Assembly: GCA_015063745.1 (NCBI GenBank)
Contig: SVTO01000009.1
Span: 1 to 64,000 of the forward strand
Length of the DNA: 64,000 nt
Reading direction: 5' to 3'
Source: Oscillospiraceae bacterium
GTDB lineage: Bacteria; Bacillota; Clostridia; Oscillospirales; CAG-272
A program made the translations under genes and the position numbers. The notes under the pieces were generated by a model. The model was not told the origin of the DNA and searched no databases. It saw only the letters and a program-made list of their open reading frames with translations. Positions 1-8,958 of this stretch are shown in pieces (position 1 is the first letter of the stretch; every line of letters begins with the position of its first letter).

Positions 1-787
1 CGAAGAACATGGAGTCGCCGGTGGTGTCCATGTTCATTGCCCATGATGCTCTGTAGTCGATCACAACGTCGCCTTCACAACGGATCATAGCAACAGCGAA
101 GTCGTCGTCAACAGTGAAGCGGTCAGCCTCCTTGTACTTCTTCGGGTTCTTGCCGAAGTGTGCCGTCATCTTGCCGGAAACGGTGAGAGGCTTGGGATAA
201 CCGATGGAATTGAGTGCGAAATCAAGACCGTAGCAGCCGATATCGCCTACGCATCCTACAGCAGCCTTGTCCTTTTCGATGAAGGTACGGCCGGGAATCC
301 CCTTGACACGTCCGCCGCCTACTACAACGTAGTAAATATCGCCGAGAACGCCGGACTGAACAACTTCTTTAACCTTCTTTACGTTTGCGCCGTATCTGGG
401 CTGGAAGCCTACGGAAACGAACTTTCCTGTTTCCTTTTCAGCAGCAACGATCGCCTTTGCCTCGTCAAGAGTTACACAGAGGGGCTTTTCCAGCATTACA
501 TTCTTGCCGGAATGAAGAGCGCAGATTGCGGGACCTGCGTGCTGGGAGTTGTATGTACAGATGGAAACCGCGTCGATGTCTTCTCTCGCGCAGAGCTCCT
601 CATGTGTTTCGTATGCATCCGCTTCGGTCCAGCCGAATTCATCGAGGAACGCTCTTGCCTTGCCGGGAATGATATCCGCGCCCGCAACAATCTCAACATC
701 CTCGAAATTTTTGTAAGCTCTCGCGTGTGCATGTGCGATACCGCCGCATCCGATGATACCGATTCTGAGTTTTTTCTTTTCAGCCAT
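1..787 (-). CDS. Gfo/Idh/MocA-family oxidoreductase, C-terminus cut by window edge
   Basis: Reading the minus strand from an ATG at 785-787 gives an uninterrupted frame of 262 residues that runs off the window start. An AAGGAG ribosome binding site lies at 795-800. Residues 8-16 (RIGIIGCGG) form the dinucleotide-binding Rossmann turn, and E100-K101-P102 is the EKP motif of the family. The family uses NAD(P)(H) to oxidise or reduce sugars, inositols or similar polyols in the cytoplasm; the substrate cannot be told here. It is transcribed divergently from the PHP-domain gene. Family assignment is firm; specificity is open. Confidence 0.88.
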   Translation of the reverse strand, partial: MAEKKKLRIGIIGCGGIAHAHARAYKNFEDVEIVAGADIIPGKARAFLDEFGWTEADAYETHEELCAREDIDAVSICTYNSQHAGPAICALHSGKNVMLEKPLCVTLDEAKAIVAAEKETGKFVSVGFQPRYGANVKKVKEVVQSGVLGDIYYVVVGGGRVKGIPGRTFIEKDKAAVGCVGDIGCYGLDFALNSIGYPKPLTVSGKMTAHFGKNPKKYKEADRFTVDDDFAVAMIRCEGDVVIDYRASWAMNMDTTGDSMFF

Positions 788-947
788 GATTTTTCTCCTT
801 GTTATTCAAAAAAATACGTTTGCTTACGGTCATTATATCACAAATTACCGCTGTTGTCCATTGTATTTTCATATTTTTTTGAAGTCTGCAGTATCTGGCC
901 GGAATATAAATTTCTGCAGGACTGCGAAATATTTTTACAAATACGGT

Positions 948-975
948 TTGTTTTTTTTCGATTATATGTTATAAT
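948..975 (+). promoter_or_regulatory. sigma-A-type promoter for the PHP gene
   Basis: TTGTTT at 948-953 and a perfect TATAAT at 970-975 are separated by 16 nt, about 58 nt upstream of the chosen start codon. The -35 box is only a partial match. Confidence 0.6.
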
Positions 976-1033
976 AAAATCAATAGTAATAATCTGCTGA
1001 AATCTATTATCACACACATCCATGGAGGGCATC

Positions 1034-2386
1034 ATGAAATACGAGCTTTATAATTACGAAATTTTCCCCATGATTTTTCCGGCTGGTGAGGATGTAAAGA
1101 TCACCGTAAAGACTCTCGGAGGACGTGTTTCCTTCAGCGGTGAATATACAGTAAGCGTTCACCGCCTTGATTCCGGAAGCCCCGGTCAGTCCTTCTCTGC
1201 CTCAAACCGTACCGATTACACGCTTACTGCCAATGAAGAAGGAAATCTCGTCTTTACCTACAATGCATCCGCCGAGGGTGAGCTTTTCGTGCGTATTCAC
1301 AAGGACGGTCAGAGACTTACACAGCTCTGCGTCTACGCACTTGCCGATGATCTCGCACGCAGAATTCCTCTCATGGGCGATCTGCATCTGCACACCATTC
1401 GTTCCGACGGCAATGAAATTCCCGCAGTCACAGCCGCAAACCACAGAAAAAGGGGATGCGACTTCGTCGTTATCACCGATCACGGCAGATACTATCCCTC
1501 TCTTGAAGCACGGGCTGCCTTTGAAGGCGTGAACACCGCGCTGAATATTCTCCCCGGCGAAGAAGTGCATCTCCCCGAAACCGACACACATATCGTCAAT
1601 GCGGGCGGTCTTTTCTCCGTAAACGGTCTTATTGAATCCACAGCTAACTACAGCGAAACCGGCGGTGAATATTCAAAACGTGCGATCATCGAAGGGGCTC
1701 CCGATATCGTTCCCGCAGAGCAGTATAAAAAGGAAATCGACGAAATCGAGGCATCTCTCACCGACTGTCCCGAAAATGTAAACAGCCGCTGGTATGCAGT
1801 CTGCGTATGGGCATTTGAAAAGATCCGCGAAGCTGACGGTCTCGGTATTTTCGCTCATCCTTACTGGATCTCCGATATGTGGCAGATGCCCGAAGCGTTT
1901 ACCTATTACATGCTCGAAAAGCATCCCTTTGACGCATTTGAAGTCCTCGGCGGCGAAAATTACTACGAACAGAACGGCTTCCAGACAGCAATCTACTACG
2001 AAGAATACTCAAAAGGCAGAGTGCATCCCGTCGTTGGCTCCACTGACTGTCACTGGTCATGCGAACTCAACAGAAACTACGACATCTGCTCCACCATCGT
2101 CTTCGCCGAACAGAACGAAAGAAAGTCCATCATCACTGCGATCAAGGACGGATACAGCGTTGCCGTTGACACCATTTCAAAGGAATACCGCCTTGTAGGT
2201 GAGTTCAGACTGCAGAAATATGCATCCTTCCTCATGGAAAACTACTTCCCCATTCACCACAGTCAGGCTCAGATGGATGGCGAACTGATGCGTCTGTACA
2301 CTCTCGGCGAAGCAACTGCGGAAGAAGTAAATCTCATCTCCGCGCGCTCCGAAAAGCTCATGAAAAAATTCATACTTACAAAATAA
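1034..2386 (+). CDS. PHP-domain metal-dependent hydrolase/phosphoesterase-like protein
   Basis: The start at 1034 (450 aa) is preferred over an in-frame ATG at 1022, because GGAGGG at 1024-1029 is a ribosome binding site for the later ATG. After about 105 residues of beta-rich sequence, the PHP signature begins with H118-L-H120 and D125, followed by ITDHG, HPYW and STDCHW segments that supply further metal-binding His and Asp. The PHP family includes histidinol phosphatases, polymerase proofreading domains and related phosphoesterases, usually with two or three metal ions. No signal peptide is seen, so it is probably cytoplasmic. The substrate is unknown; oxidoreductases on both sides hint at sugar metabolism, which is inference only. 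Confidence 0.8.
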   Translation: MKYELYNYEIFPMIFPAGEDVKITVKTLGGRVSFSGEYTVSVHRLDSGSPGQSFSASNRTDYTLTANEEGNLVFTYNASAEGELFVRIHKDGQRLTQLCVYALADDLARRIPLMGDLHLHTIRSDGNEIPAVTAANHRKRGCDFVVITDHGRYYPSLEARAAFEGVNTALNILPGEEVHLPETDTHIVNAGGLFSVNGLIESTANYSETGGEYSKRAIIEGAPDIVPAEQYKKEIDEIEASLTDCPENVNSRWYAVCVWAFEKIREADGLGIFAHPYWISDMWQMPEAFTYYMLEKHPFDAFEVLGGENYYEQNGFQTAIYYEEYSKGRVHPVVGSTDCHWSCELNRNYDICSTIVFAEQNERKSIITAIKDGYSVAVDTISKEYRLVGEFRLQKYASFLMENYFPIHHSQAQMDGELMRLYTLGEATAEEVNLISARSEKLMKKFILTK

Positions 2387-2406
2387 ATGATCAGTGAGGA
2401 AAGGGA

Positions 2407-2781
2407 ATGGATACAAATTATATCTGGCATGACAGAAAGCGGATTTTCTTCGGTCTTCCGTGGACCTTCACCACATACGGACTGAATGAAAATTCACTGT
2501 TTATCAAAAGAGGAATCTTCAATATTTCCGAGGAGGAAATCCGTCTTTACAGGATCCTCGACATCACCCTGAAGCGCTCATTCTGGGAGAGGCTGTTCGG
2601 GCTTGGGACACTCCATCTCTGCACCGCTGACAAATCCACTCCCGAAATTGATATTCTCCACATTCCGGCCCCGAAGGAAGTCCGCACACTTCTTTCCGAC
2701 AAGGTTGAAGAAGCCCGGAGCGAGAGATATGTGGGAGTGCGCGAATTTATTGGCGACGAGGAAGACGGCGATCTCCACTGA
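2407..2781 (+). CDS. Small bacterial PH-domain-like protein (YdbS/DUF304 type)
   Basis: A 124-residue protein 20 nt after the PHP gene, with a GAGGAAAGGGA-type ribosome binding site just upstream. The pattern of short beta strands (TTYGLNENSLFIKRGIF, then EEIRLYRILDITLKRSFWER, then LGTLHLCTAD) is that of bacterial PH domains, in which a strand pair leads into the conserved I-x-D-I segment. Full-length members usually have N-terminal membrane helices; none is seen here, so this is a bare soluble domain. It is probably co-transcribed with the PHP gene. The function is not known. Confidence 0.65.
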   Translation: MDTNYIWHDRKRIFFGLPWTFTTYGLNENSLFIKRGIFNISEEEIRLYRILDITLKRSFWERLFGLGTLHLCTADKSTPEIDILHIPAPKEVRTLLSDKVEEARSERYVGVREFIGDEEDGDLH

Positions 2782-2894
2782 AGAAAAATTCAAATATTTC
2801 CGTGAATTGTACTCCGGATTCCACTGCGGAGTTCCTGGAAAAATTCACAAAATTGATCTCACAACCTTTATTTTGTCTTTTTTCCAATTTTCTC

Positions 2895-2923
2895 TTGTAA
2901 ATCTATTGGATGTTTGTTATAAT
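2895..2923 (+). promoter_or_regulatory. sigma-A promoter for the 3003 oxidoreductase
   Basis: TTGTAA at 2895-2900 and TATAAT at 2918-2923 with a 17-nt spacer, 80 nt upstream of the start codon. Confidence 0.75.
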
Positions 2924-3002
2924 GAATCAGCAAATGAACTGAGAAAGTTTTATTTGCGCTATCATTTTTCAACCAATTATTATTTGGAATTGGAGGTCAA
3001 TC

Positions 3003-4232
3003 ATGGAAAAAGTAAAAGTCGGCGTATTTGGCGGCGGCCGCGGCAGAAACTTCATCACTGAAGCCATCAACAGCCCCTACATGGAACTTGTTGCCATCTG
3101 TGACAAGCATGAAGGCGTTCTGAGAGGTTTAAAAGAATACGCTATAAACTCCGGCGTAAAAAATGTTGCATTTTACTCTGATTTTGATGAATTTATTCAG
3201 CATGACATGGATGCTGTCATTGTTGCCAACTATGCACATGAACACGTTCCATACTCAATTCGTCTTATGGAAAGCGGTCGTCATGTTCTGTCTGAATGTC
3301 TGACCTGCGCTACCATGAAAGAAGCTGTGGAACTGATCGAATGCGTTGAACGCACCGGTAAGATTTACAACTATGCCGAAAACTACTGCTTTACCCCTGT
3401 AAGATGGGAGATGCGTAATCGTTACCGCCGCGGTGACATTGGCGAACTGATGTATGCCGAAGGTGAATATGTACACGACGCTGCCGGTATCTGGCCCGGT
3501 ATTACTTATGGCGAACGTAACCATTGGCGCAACATTATGTCTTCCACTTTCTACTGCACCCATTCCATCGGCCCGATTCTGTATATGACCGGTCTGCGTC
3601 CCGTTCAGGTATGCGCATTTGAAACCCCCAATATGCCTTACATGCGCGAACTCGGTACACGTTCCGGAACACTCGGTGTGGAAATCATCACTCTGGAAAA
3701 CGGCGCTTTCATGAAGAGTCTTCACTTCAATATGAAGCATACCCGTCATTCCAATTACCAGCTGAACGGTGACCTCGGTGCCCTGCAGGATCTTGCCAAC
3801 GGTGAAATTGCTGTTTATACGGAAAAGCCCGGTCAGAGAACCCACGGCAACCACGAAACATATACGCCCGGTCATATCATTGCTGCCGGTGAAAACTCCG
3901 GTCACGGCGGCGGAGATTTCTACACGACACATTACTTCATTCAGAGCATTCTCGGTGACGAAGAAGCCAAGGCAAATGCCATTGATGTTTACACCGCTGT
4001 GGATATGTGCATCCCCGGTACATTGGGCTATGTTTCTATCGCAGAAGGCAACAAGCCGATTCGTCTCCCGAACCTGCGTAATCCCGAAGAACGCGATGCA
4101 TATCGTAACGATACCCGCTGCACCTTCCCCGAAATCGCAGGAGATCAGCTGATTCCCAACAACCTCTACGGTGATCCCGAAATTCCGGATGAAGTCTTCG
4201 AAAATGTTAAAAAGCTTCCCACCATTTGGTAA
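3003..4232 (+). CDS. Gfo/Idh/MocA-family oxidoreductase with EKP motif replaced
   Basis: 409 residues with a GGAGG ribosome binding site 7-11 nt before the ATG. The N-terminus (VKVGVFGGGRGRNF) is a Rossmann nucleotide-binding turn and the C-terminal half is the alpha/beta domain typical of the family. At the place of the EKP motif it reads HVLSECLTC, so the lysine usually involved in substrate or cofactor binding is missing. Other subfamilies with an SE-type motif exist, so it may still be an oxidoreductase with altered chemistry, or may act on another substrate. It has its own promoter and stands as a single gene, ended by the repeat and terminator downstream. Substrate unknown. Confidence 0.8.
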   Translation: MEKVKVGVFGGGRGRNFITEAINSPYMELVAICDKHEGVLRGLKEYAINSGVKNVAFYSDFDEFIQHDMDAVIVANYAHEHVPYSIRLMESGRHVLSECLTCATMKEAVELIECVERTGKIYNYAENYCFTPVRWEMRNRYRRGDIGELMYAEGEYVHDAAGIWPGITYGERNHWRNIMSSTFYCTHSIGPILYMTGLRPVQVCAFETPNMPYMRELGTRSGTLGVEIITLENGAFMKSLHFNMKHTRHSNYQLNGDLGALQDLANGEIAVYTEKPGQRTHGNHETYTPGHIIAAGENSGHGGGDFYTTHYFIQSILGDEEAKANAIDVYTAVDMCIPGTLGYVSIAEGNKPIRLPNLRNPEERDAYRNDTRCTFPEIAGDQLIPNNLYGDPEIPDEVFENVKKLPTIW

Positions 4233-4260
4233 AAATATTTGCTTTAATATGTATTTTCTC

Positions 4261-4430
4261 GGAGGCTGTTGCAAGTAGAAAAGTTTTGGTCGAGCTTTTT
4301 CAAAAGCTCGTGGGGTTTGAAGGGGCAAAGCCCCTCATCGACCGTCGCAACGGTCGAAACACCCAAGACTTCTGAAAAAGTTCCTCTTTTTGCTTCTTTT
4401 TCTCCTCGCTAAAGGAGAAAAAGAAGAGAT
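4261..4430. repeat. Cluster of short hairpins, likely dispersed intergenic repeat
   Basis: Several perfect or near-perfect short inverted repeats follow one another: CGAGCTTTT/AAAAGCTCG at 4291-4310, GGGGTTTG/CAAAGCCCC around 4312-4334, GACCGT/ACGGTC at 4340-4355, and CTTCTTTTTCTCCT/AAGGAGAAAAAGAAG at about 4393-4426. No frame with a start and ribosome binding site crosses it. The compact arrangement resembles intergenic repeats seen in clostridial genomes. No second copy was seen in this window. Confidence 0.6.
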
Positions 4431-4447
4431 GAACAGTCTGAAAATAG

Positions 4448-4501
4448 AAAAAGAGCTGTCGCATTTCGAATAATTCTCCTTAGTGCGACAGCTCTTTTTT
4501 T
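4448..4501. terminator. Bidirectional rho-independent terminator
   Basis: AAAAAGAGCTGTCGCA at 4448-4463 pairs with TGCGACAGCTCTTTTT at 4484-4499. A-run and T-run flanks allow use from both sides, serving the 3003 gene and miaA, which converge here. Confidence 0.85.
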
Positions 4502-4505
4502 ATAT

Positions 4506-5456
4506 TCAATTCAAAAATTTATTTGCGATCAGCGCATTGTTAATTTCCTCAAGCAGATCCGTCATATTTCTGACAGAACCATCCTCCTGATCCATCACCA
4601 ACTCATAACCGTCACTGCGCTTGAACCAGGTGATCTGCCGTTTCGCATACCGGCGGCTGGACTGACGTATTTGATTGGCGGCTTCTTCCAGGGAACAGCT
4701 GCCTTCAAAATAGGGAAGCAGTTCCTTGTATCCGATAGCCTGCCAGGATGTCCCGGTAAGCCCACCCGACGCATATAATACCCGCGCCTCCTCCAGAAGT
4801 CCCGCATCCAGCATCAGACCAACCCGGCGGTCGATCCGGTCATACAGAACATCACGGTTCTGATAGGTCAGAATCAACCGGAATTCCCGGTACGGTGCCT
4901 CTCCGGCAGTCTGTTGTCTGTCCGTTTCGGTTTTCGTCATACCGGTCACACGGAAAATTTCAATGGCACGGATCACTCTTTTTACATTATTCGGATGAAT
5001 GGTTTCTGCCGCTTCGGGATCGATCTCCGCAAGCATGGCGTGCAGGGCATCGTTCCCGTTTGCCGCCGCAAATGCCTGCAGTTCCGCGCGTACAGCATCA
5101 TCCCCGGTGTTCTCGCTGAATTCCGTGATCTTTGTAAGAGAATCCAGATACAACCCCGTCCCGCCGCAGAGAATCGGCAGCTTACCGCGGGCTGTAATAT
5201 CGTCAATACATTCTTTTGCCAATGCAACCCATTCCGCCGCGGAAAACTGATCCCCGGGCGAGCAGATTCCGATCAGATGATGGGGAATCCCGTCCATCTC
5301 CTCAGGCGTAGGTGCCGCCGTGCCGATGGCCATACCGCGGTAGATCTGCATGGAATCGCAGGAAATCACCTCACCGCCGTATTTTTTGGCAAGGGCAATA
5401 GCCAGACCCGTTTTTCCGGAAGCGGTAGGTCCGGCAACCGACAGAATCTTCTGCAT
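4506..5456 (-). CDS. miaA: tRNA dimethylallyltransferase
   Basis: 316 residues, normal length for MiaA, which transfers a dimethylallyl group to the N6 of A37 in tRNAs reading UNN codons. The P-loop GPTASGKT is at residues 9-16, catalytic D34 lies in CDSMQIYRG, and GGTGLYLDSL follows near residue 97. The C-terminal QITWFKR segment matches the tRNA-binding part of the family. The start codon is 10 nt after the stop of the upstream lipoprotein gene, so the two are probably co-transcribed. Identification is secure. Confidence 0.97.
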   Translation of the reverse strand: MQKILSVAGPTASGKTGLAIALAKKYGGEVISCDSMQIYRGMAIGTAAPTPEEMDGIPHHLIGICSPGDQFSAAEWVALAKECIDDITARGKLPILCGGTGLYLDSLTKITEFSENTGDDAVRAELQAFAAANGNDALHAMLAEIDPEAAETIHPNNVKRVIRAIEIFRVTGMTKTETDRQQTAGEAPYREFRLILTYQNRDVLYDRIDRRVGLMLDAGLLEEARVLYASGGLTGTSWQAIGYKELLPYFEGSCSLEEAANQIRQSSRRYAKRQITWFKRSDGYELVMDQEDGSVRNMTDLLEEINNALIANKFLN

Positions 5457-5466
5457 AACCGTCCCC

Positions 5467-6957
5467 TTATCCGAGCGGGAAGTGCTCTGCCATCACCATG
5501 TTGGCGGTGCTGACCGTATCGGCAAAATGATCCGGAATCTCACCGGCACGGAAAATATCGCGCACCAGTGCATAAGTGCCTCTGGCAATATTGGGATAGG
5601 CATTGCCGACGGAAAGGGAGAAATCGAAAGCGGGCGTATCCAGAATCAGATCCAGCATATTCACAGAGCTGTTGTCCCGCAGCGTGTAGATCATGGCATT
5701 TTCCACATAGGCATCATGCAGATGGTGATAGGACAGCGCATTGATGGCAGAAAGCACCACGGAAACCATTTCATTATTCACAGTACCCGCCGGTACGGTA
5801 AATATCAGGGAAGTATTGGCTACCAGAGTACGGTAATCGTCTTCGGGAGCTGCCTTGGGAACGGGAAGAAGACCCCAGTTGGCGGAAGCGTTGGTCAGCA
5901 GATCGGCTACATAAACATAGTCAATGAAGAACAGCGCCCGTCCCTCGCTGAATACGGAGGAAGCATTGGCTGTATCGCCGGTAATCGCCAGAGAATCCTT
6001 ATAGATCCGGTTTCCGATTTCCAGAGCGGCACTTACCGTATCTTGTGTAAAATCAATGGCAGGAATCAGCATTTCGCCGGAACGAACAAAGGAATTGCCC
6101 ACGGAAGCATACATCAGATCGGGCAGACGTCCTGCCGAGTACTGCGTTGTGGAGGTGTAGAAGGAAGTACCGGCATCATTGTTGTACTGTGTCATAGCCT
6201 CGGTGTAGGTAAAGTATTCATCCCATGTCCAGGTACCGTCCAGAACCTTTTCGTAAGGCATATCCATTTCCAGAGCCTTAACCAGTTCTCTGTTGAAGTA
6301 CACAGCGGAGAAATCGGCGGGAGAAGTGGAAGCATAACCGGCAACCCCCCAGGTGTCATAGCCGGCAGAACACATTTCCACGGATTCGCTGTAAAAATAA
6401 GGCACATCCATGTCCAGATAGGGCAGAGAGCGGAGGTTTTCCAGAATACCTGCCGCCCGGAAGGAACCGAGCATATAAAGGGGCAGCATCATAAAGTCCG
6501 TGTAATAGGTACCGGAAGCATTGGCCGCCTTGCATTCTTCAAACATCGTGTCCGCATTGACGGTGGAAGTGAACATGGTAATGTCATATTTTTCTTCCAG
6601 AACCTGGTTTCTCTCATAAGCCTTCTGGGAAACAACGGTAGCCAGCGTGTCAGGAGAAATATAGGAACGGTCCGGCGTGGTGATGAAGAAGGAATTGCTG
6701 TTGAAGGTCAGAGAGGGAAGATCGTTCAGAAAACCGCGGCCGATCGCCTCATAATCTTCATCGGGCACATAGGGCGTAAAGGGCGTGGTGGTTTCGGACG
6801 CGGCTGTCTCATAAACCGCATCTGTTTCCCCGTTGTCCCCGGAAAACAAATCGGAAATATCATTGTTTACCAGAAGACTGCACCCTGTAGAGGAAAGCAC
6901 AGAAAAAGCCGCCGCCAGAGCAGCCAGACGTAATTTCAGATTGCCATGTAATTTCAT
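5467..6957 (-). CDS. Extracellular solute-binding lipoprotein (ABC-type, family 1-like)
   Basis: The start at 6957 gives 496 residues with a classic lipoprotein signal: basic n-region, hydrophobic core, and lipobox STGC with C26 as the lipidated residue. GGAG at 6968-6971 is the ribosome binding site; longer upstream frames lack one. The mature part resembles type-1 sugar-binding proteins, with an acidic Thr-rich linker and segments such as AVYFNRELVKALEMDMPYE, GTWTWDEY and GRALFFIDYV. Such proteins capture sugars outside the membrane for an ABC importer. No permease or ATPase gene is adjacent, and it sits instead upstream of miaA, so its transport partners must lie elsewhere. The ligand is unknown. 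Confidence 0.82.
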   Translation of the reverse strand: MKLHGNLKLRLAALAAAFSVLSSTGCSLLVNNDISDLFSGDNGETDAVYETAASETTTPFTPYVPDEDYEAIGRGFLNDLPSLTFNSNSFFITTPDRSYISPDTLATVVSQKAYERNQVLEEKYDITMFTSTVNADTMFEECKAANASGTYYTDFMMLPLYMLGSFRAAGILENLRSLPYLDMDVPYFYSESVEMCSAGYDTWGVAGYASTSPADFSAVYFNRELVKALEMDMPYEKVLDGTWTWDEYFTYTEAMTQYNNDAGTSFYTSTTQYSAGRLPDLMYASVGNSFVRSGEMLIPAIDFTQDTVSAALEIGNRIYKDSLAITGDTANASSVFSEGRALFFIDYVYVADLLTNASANWGLLPVPKAAPEDDYRTLVANTSLIFTVPAGTVNNEMVSVVLSAINALSYHHLHDAYVENAMIYTLRDNSSVNMLDLILDTPAFDFSLSVGNAYPNIARGTYALVRDIFRAGEIPDHFADTVSTANMVMAEHFPLG

Positions 6958-7009
6958 ATACGATTCACTCCGATATGGATTCTTATATTTTGCAGATATA
7001 TACAATAAC

Positions 7010-7038
7010 ATTATAGTATAAAACAGGCAGTAAATCAA
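7010..7038 (-). promoter_or_regulatory. sigma-A promoter for the solute-binding lipoprotein-miaA unit
   Basis: On the minus strand TTGATT (7033-7038) and TATAAT (7010-7015) have a 17-nt spacer. The 312-nt gap 6958-7269 also carries a TATACT box at 7227-7232 on the plus strand for the divergent hydrolase; its -35 is poor. Confidence 0.75.
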
Positions 7039-7269
7039 TCCGATATTGTAAAAAAATAAAAATTTTAAGAGAAGTATGCAAAACTTTCGGAAAGAATGGA
7101 AAGTTTTTGCAGAAATATTCTTCCTTCTCCTGCCGGAATCCCCAGCTGTTTCCGGAAATATCAGGGGAAATATTCCAATTCGCCCCGGGGAAGATATTAC
7201 CGGTTCCTTTTGTGGAAAAACTATGGTATACTGTAACGGTACAGAAGGCAAAGAACCACAGGAGGAAAT

Positions 7270-8088
7270 ATGAAACATTACCGAAAACAGATAAAACATA
7301 TACTGACCGCCCTGCTTGCATCCATTGCACTCACCGTACCCGCCGGTGCTGTAAACATCATTGCGGACGGCTGGGCATACGAAGGCATCGTAGCGGAAAA
7401 AGACGGAGCCGCCTACGTGTCCGTAAGAGAATTTGCATCCACCATGGATAACGCCGTGGTCACATGGGACGATGCGGAAAGAAAAGTGACCGTCGTGACC
7501 GATAAACTGTATATGACCCTCTGGGAAAACGGCAGCTACATCATCGCCAACGACCGCTATCTCTGGTGTCCCGCCGGAACCTATACGGAAAACGGCATCA
7601 TGATGGTCCCCCTGACCGCCGTAAGCCGTGCCTTCGGTTTCAGCCATTCCTGGAGCCGCACGGATAATACAGCCTATCTGAAACGGCAGACCGGCGCCAT
7701 CGACTCCGGAGAGCAAACCTATGACGAAGAGGATGTCCTCTGGCTGGCCCGCATCATCCACGCCGAAGCCCAGGGGGAACCCTTCCTCGGGAAAGTAGCG
7801 GTAGGTGAAGTGGTACTGAATCGCGTAAAATCCGAAGAATTCCCTGATGATATCTACAGCGTGATTTTCGACAGTGAACACGGCACCCAGTTCACCCCCA
7901 CGAAAAACGGCACGATCTATAACGAACCCGGTGAAGATTCCGTCATTGCCGCCAAGCTCTGCCTGGACGGAGCAAAAGTACACGGAAATCTGCTGTACTT
8001 CCTGAATCCCGTCAAAGCCGTCAGCGCATGGGTCCCGAAAAACCGCCCCTACCGTCTGACCATCGGCGAACACGACTTCTATGCATAA
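7270..8088 (+). CDS. Secreted SleB-type cell wall hydrolase with copper-amine-oxidase-like N domain
   Basis: 272 residues with an N-terminal signal peptide (basic MKHYRKQIKH, hydrophobic core, AGA-V cleavage site near residue 27). Residues about 30-135 resemble the copper amine oxidase N-like domain found in many secreted clostridial proteins (AAYVSVREFA, then IMMVPLTAVSRAFG). Residues about 150-272 match the Hydrolase_2 (SleB/CwlJ) domain, including LARIIHAEAQGEP with the catalytic-type glutamate and KVAVGEVVLNRV. The family cleaves peptidoglycan and in spore formers the spore cortex. A ribosome binding site (CAGGAGG) precedes the start. It may act in wall turnover or germination; no other spore gene is present here to decide. 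Confidence 0.87.
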   Translation: MKHYRKQIKHILTALLASIALTVPAGAVNIIADGWAYEGIVAEKDGAAYVSVREFASTMDNAVVTWDDAERKVTVVTDKLYMTLWENGSYIIANDRYLWCPAGTYTENGIMMVPLTAVSRAFGFSHSWSRTDNTAYLKRQTGAIDSGEQTYDEEDVLWLARIIHAEAQGEPFLGKVAVGEVVLNRVKSEEFPDDIYSVIFDSEHGTQFTPTKNGTIYNEPGEDSVIAAKLCLDGAKVHGNLLYFLNPVKAVSAWVPKNRPYRLTIGEHDFYA

Positions 8089-8126
8089 CAGAATGACCTG
8101 AAACTATAAATTCGATTCTGTACAAA

Positions 8127-8166
8127 ACAGGAGGAACACTGCAACTCATGTTCCTCCTGTATTTTT
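8127..8166. terminator. Rho-independent terminator between convergent genes
   Basis: ACAGGAGGAACA at 8127-8138 pairs with TGTTCCTCCTGT at 8149-8160, followed by ATTTTTATTT on the plus strand. It serves the hydrolase gene and overlaps the 3' end of the glycosyltransferase gene. Confidence 0.85.
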
Positions 8167-8911
8167 ATTTGTTTTTGAATTCCTTCTTCAGACGCTTCTT
8201 GATCTGCAGAACATCTCTGACCATTCTGGTGCTGTCCTTGATCAGATTGATCTTGGACTCTCTGTGATTGATGATCTTCACCGGCATCTCGTGAATGGTG
8301 TAACCCGCGTGATCCGCTCTGAGAATGATCTCAATATCAAACGCCCATCCATTGGTACCGTTGGCCGCAAATAAAGCCTGACCAACCTCTCTGCGGAATA
8401 CCTTGAATCCGCACTGGGAATCGGACAGCTTGAAGCCGGCAATGAACGCAAGCACCTTTATGTAGGTCTTGGACGCCAGCTTGCGCATGAACGTGTAGCC
8501 TTCATAGCCGTCACCCGCCATATTCCGGGAACCGATGAGAATATCGGAAGGATCGTCGATCATCTTCTGAACCGCCGTACCGATCACTTCATTGCCGTAC
8601 GCCAGATCGCAGTCGGTGTAGAGAGCAATATCCCCTTCAGCCGCTGCCATACCGAGACTTACAGCGTGTCCCTTACCGTAGTTCCGGTCTGCCTTGACCA
8701 CCTTAACCTCGCCGTTTTCCAGCCCCAGAGAGGGAAGCGCATCGGCAACACGCTGACTGCAGTCATCCGCAGAACCGTCGTCGGAGAAGATCAGCAGATA
8801 TCTGTGTCCGTTTGCCTGACAGAACTGCTCCAGATAACCAGTCAGCGTACGCAGGGTATCGTCAATGATGGAGGATTCGTTATACATGGGAATGATTACG
8901 GAAAATTTCAT
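8165..8911 (-). CDS. Family 2 glycosyltransferase (dolichyl-phosphate glucosyltransferase-like)
   Basis: 248 residues. The N-terminus KFSVIIPMYNE is the GT2 nucleotide-binding start; SDDGSADD and YTDCDLAY supply acidic metal/UDP-binding residues; SQCGFKVFRRE and NGWAFDIEI match the acceptor-side motifs of ALG5/DPG-type enzymes that charge a polyprenyl phosphate with a sugar. No membrane helix is obvious. It is the third gene of a minus-strand unit after srtB and rlmA (47-nt gap). A cell-surface glycan role is inferred. A GtrA-family protein near 50.2 kb could be a functional partner, as GtrA and this GT type often occur together. Confidence 0.87.
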   Translation of the reverse strand: MKFSVIIPMYNESSIIDDTLRTLTGYLEQFCQANGHRYLLIFSDDGSADDCSQRVADALPSLGLENGEVKVVKADRNYGKGHAVSLGMAAAEGDIALYTDCDLAYGNEVIGTAVQKMIDDPSDILIGSRNMAGDGYEGYTFMRKLASKTYIKVLAFIAGFKLSDSQCGFKVFRREVGQALFAANGTNGWAFDIEIILRADHAGYTIHEMPVKIINHRESKINLIKDSTRMVRDVLQIKKRLKKEFKNK

Positions 8912-8958
8912 ATCGTACCTCAGTTTTGGTTAATATTCAGAAAAACCGGAAAACGGCT

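Noticed and set aside
5350..6933. A 527-codon open frame on the plus strand opposite miaA and the solute-binding lipoprotein
   Set aside because: It crosses two well-supported genes and their junction and has no domain signature.
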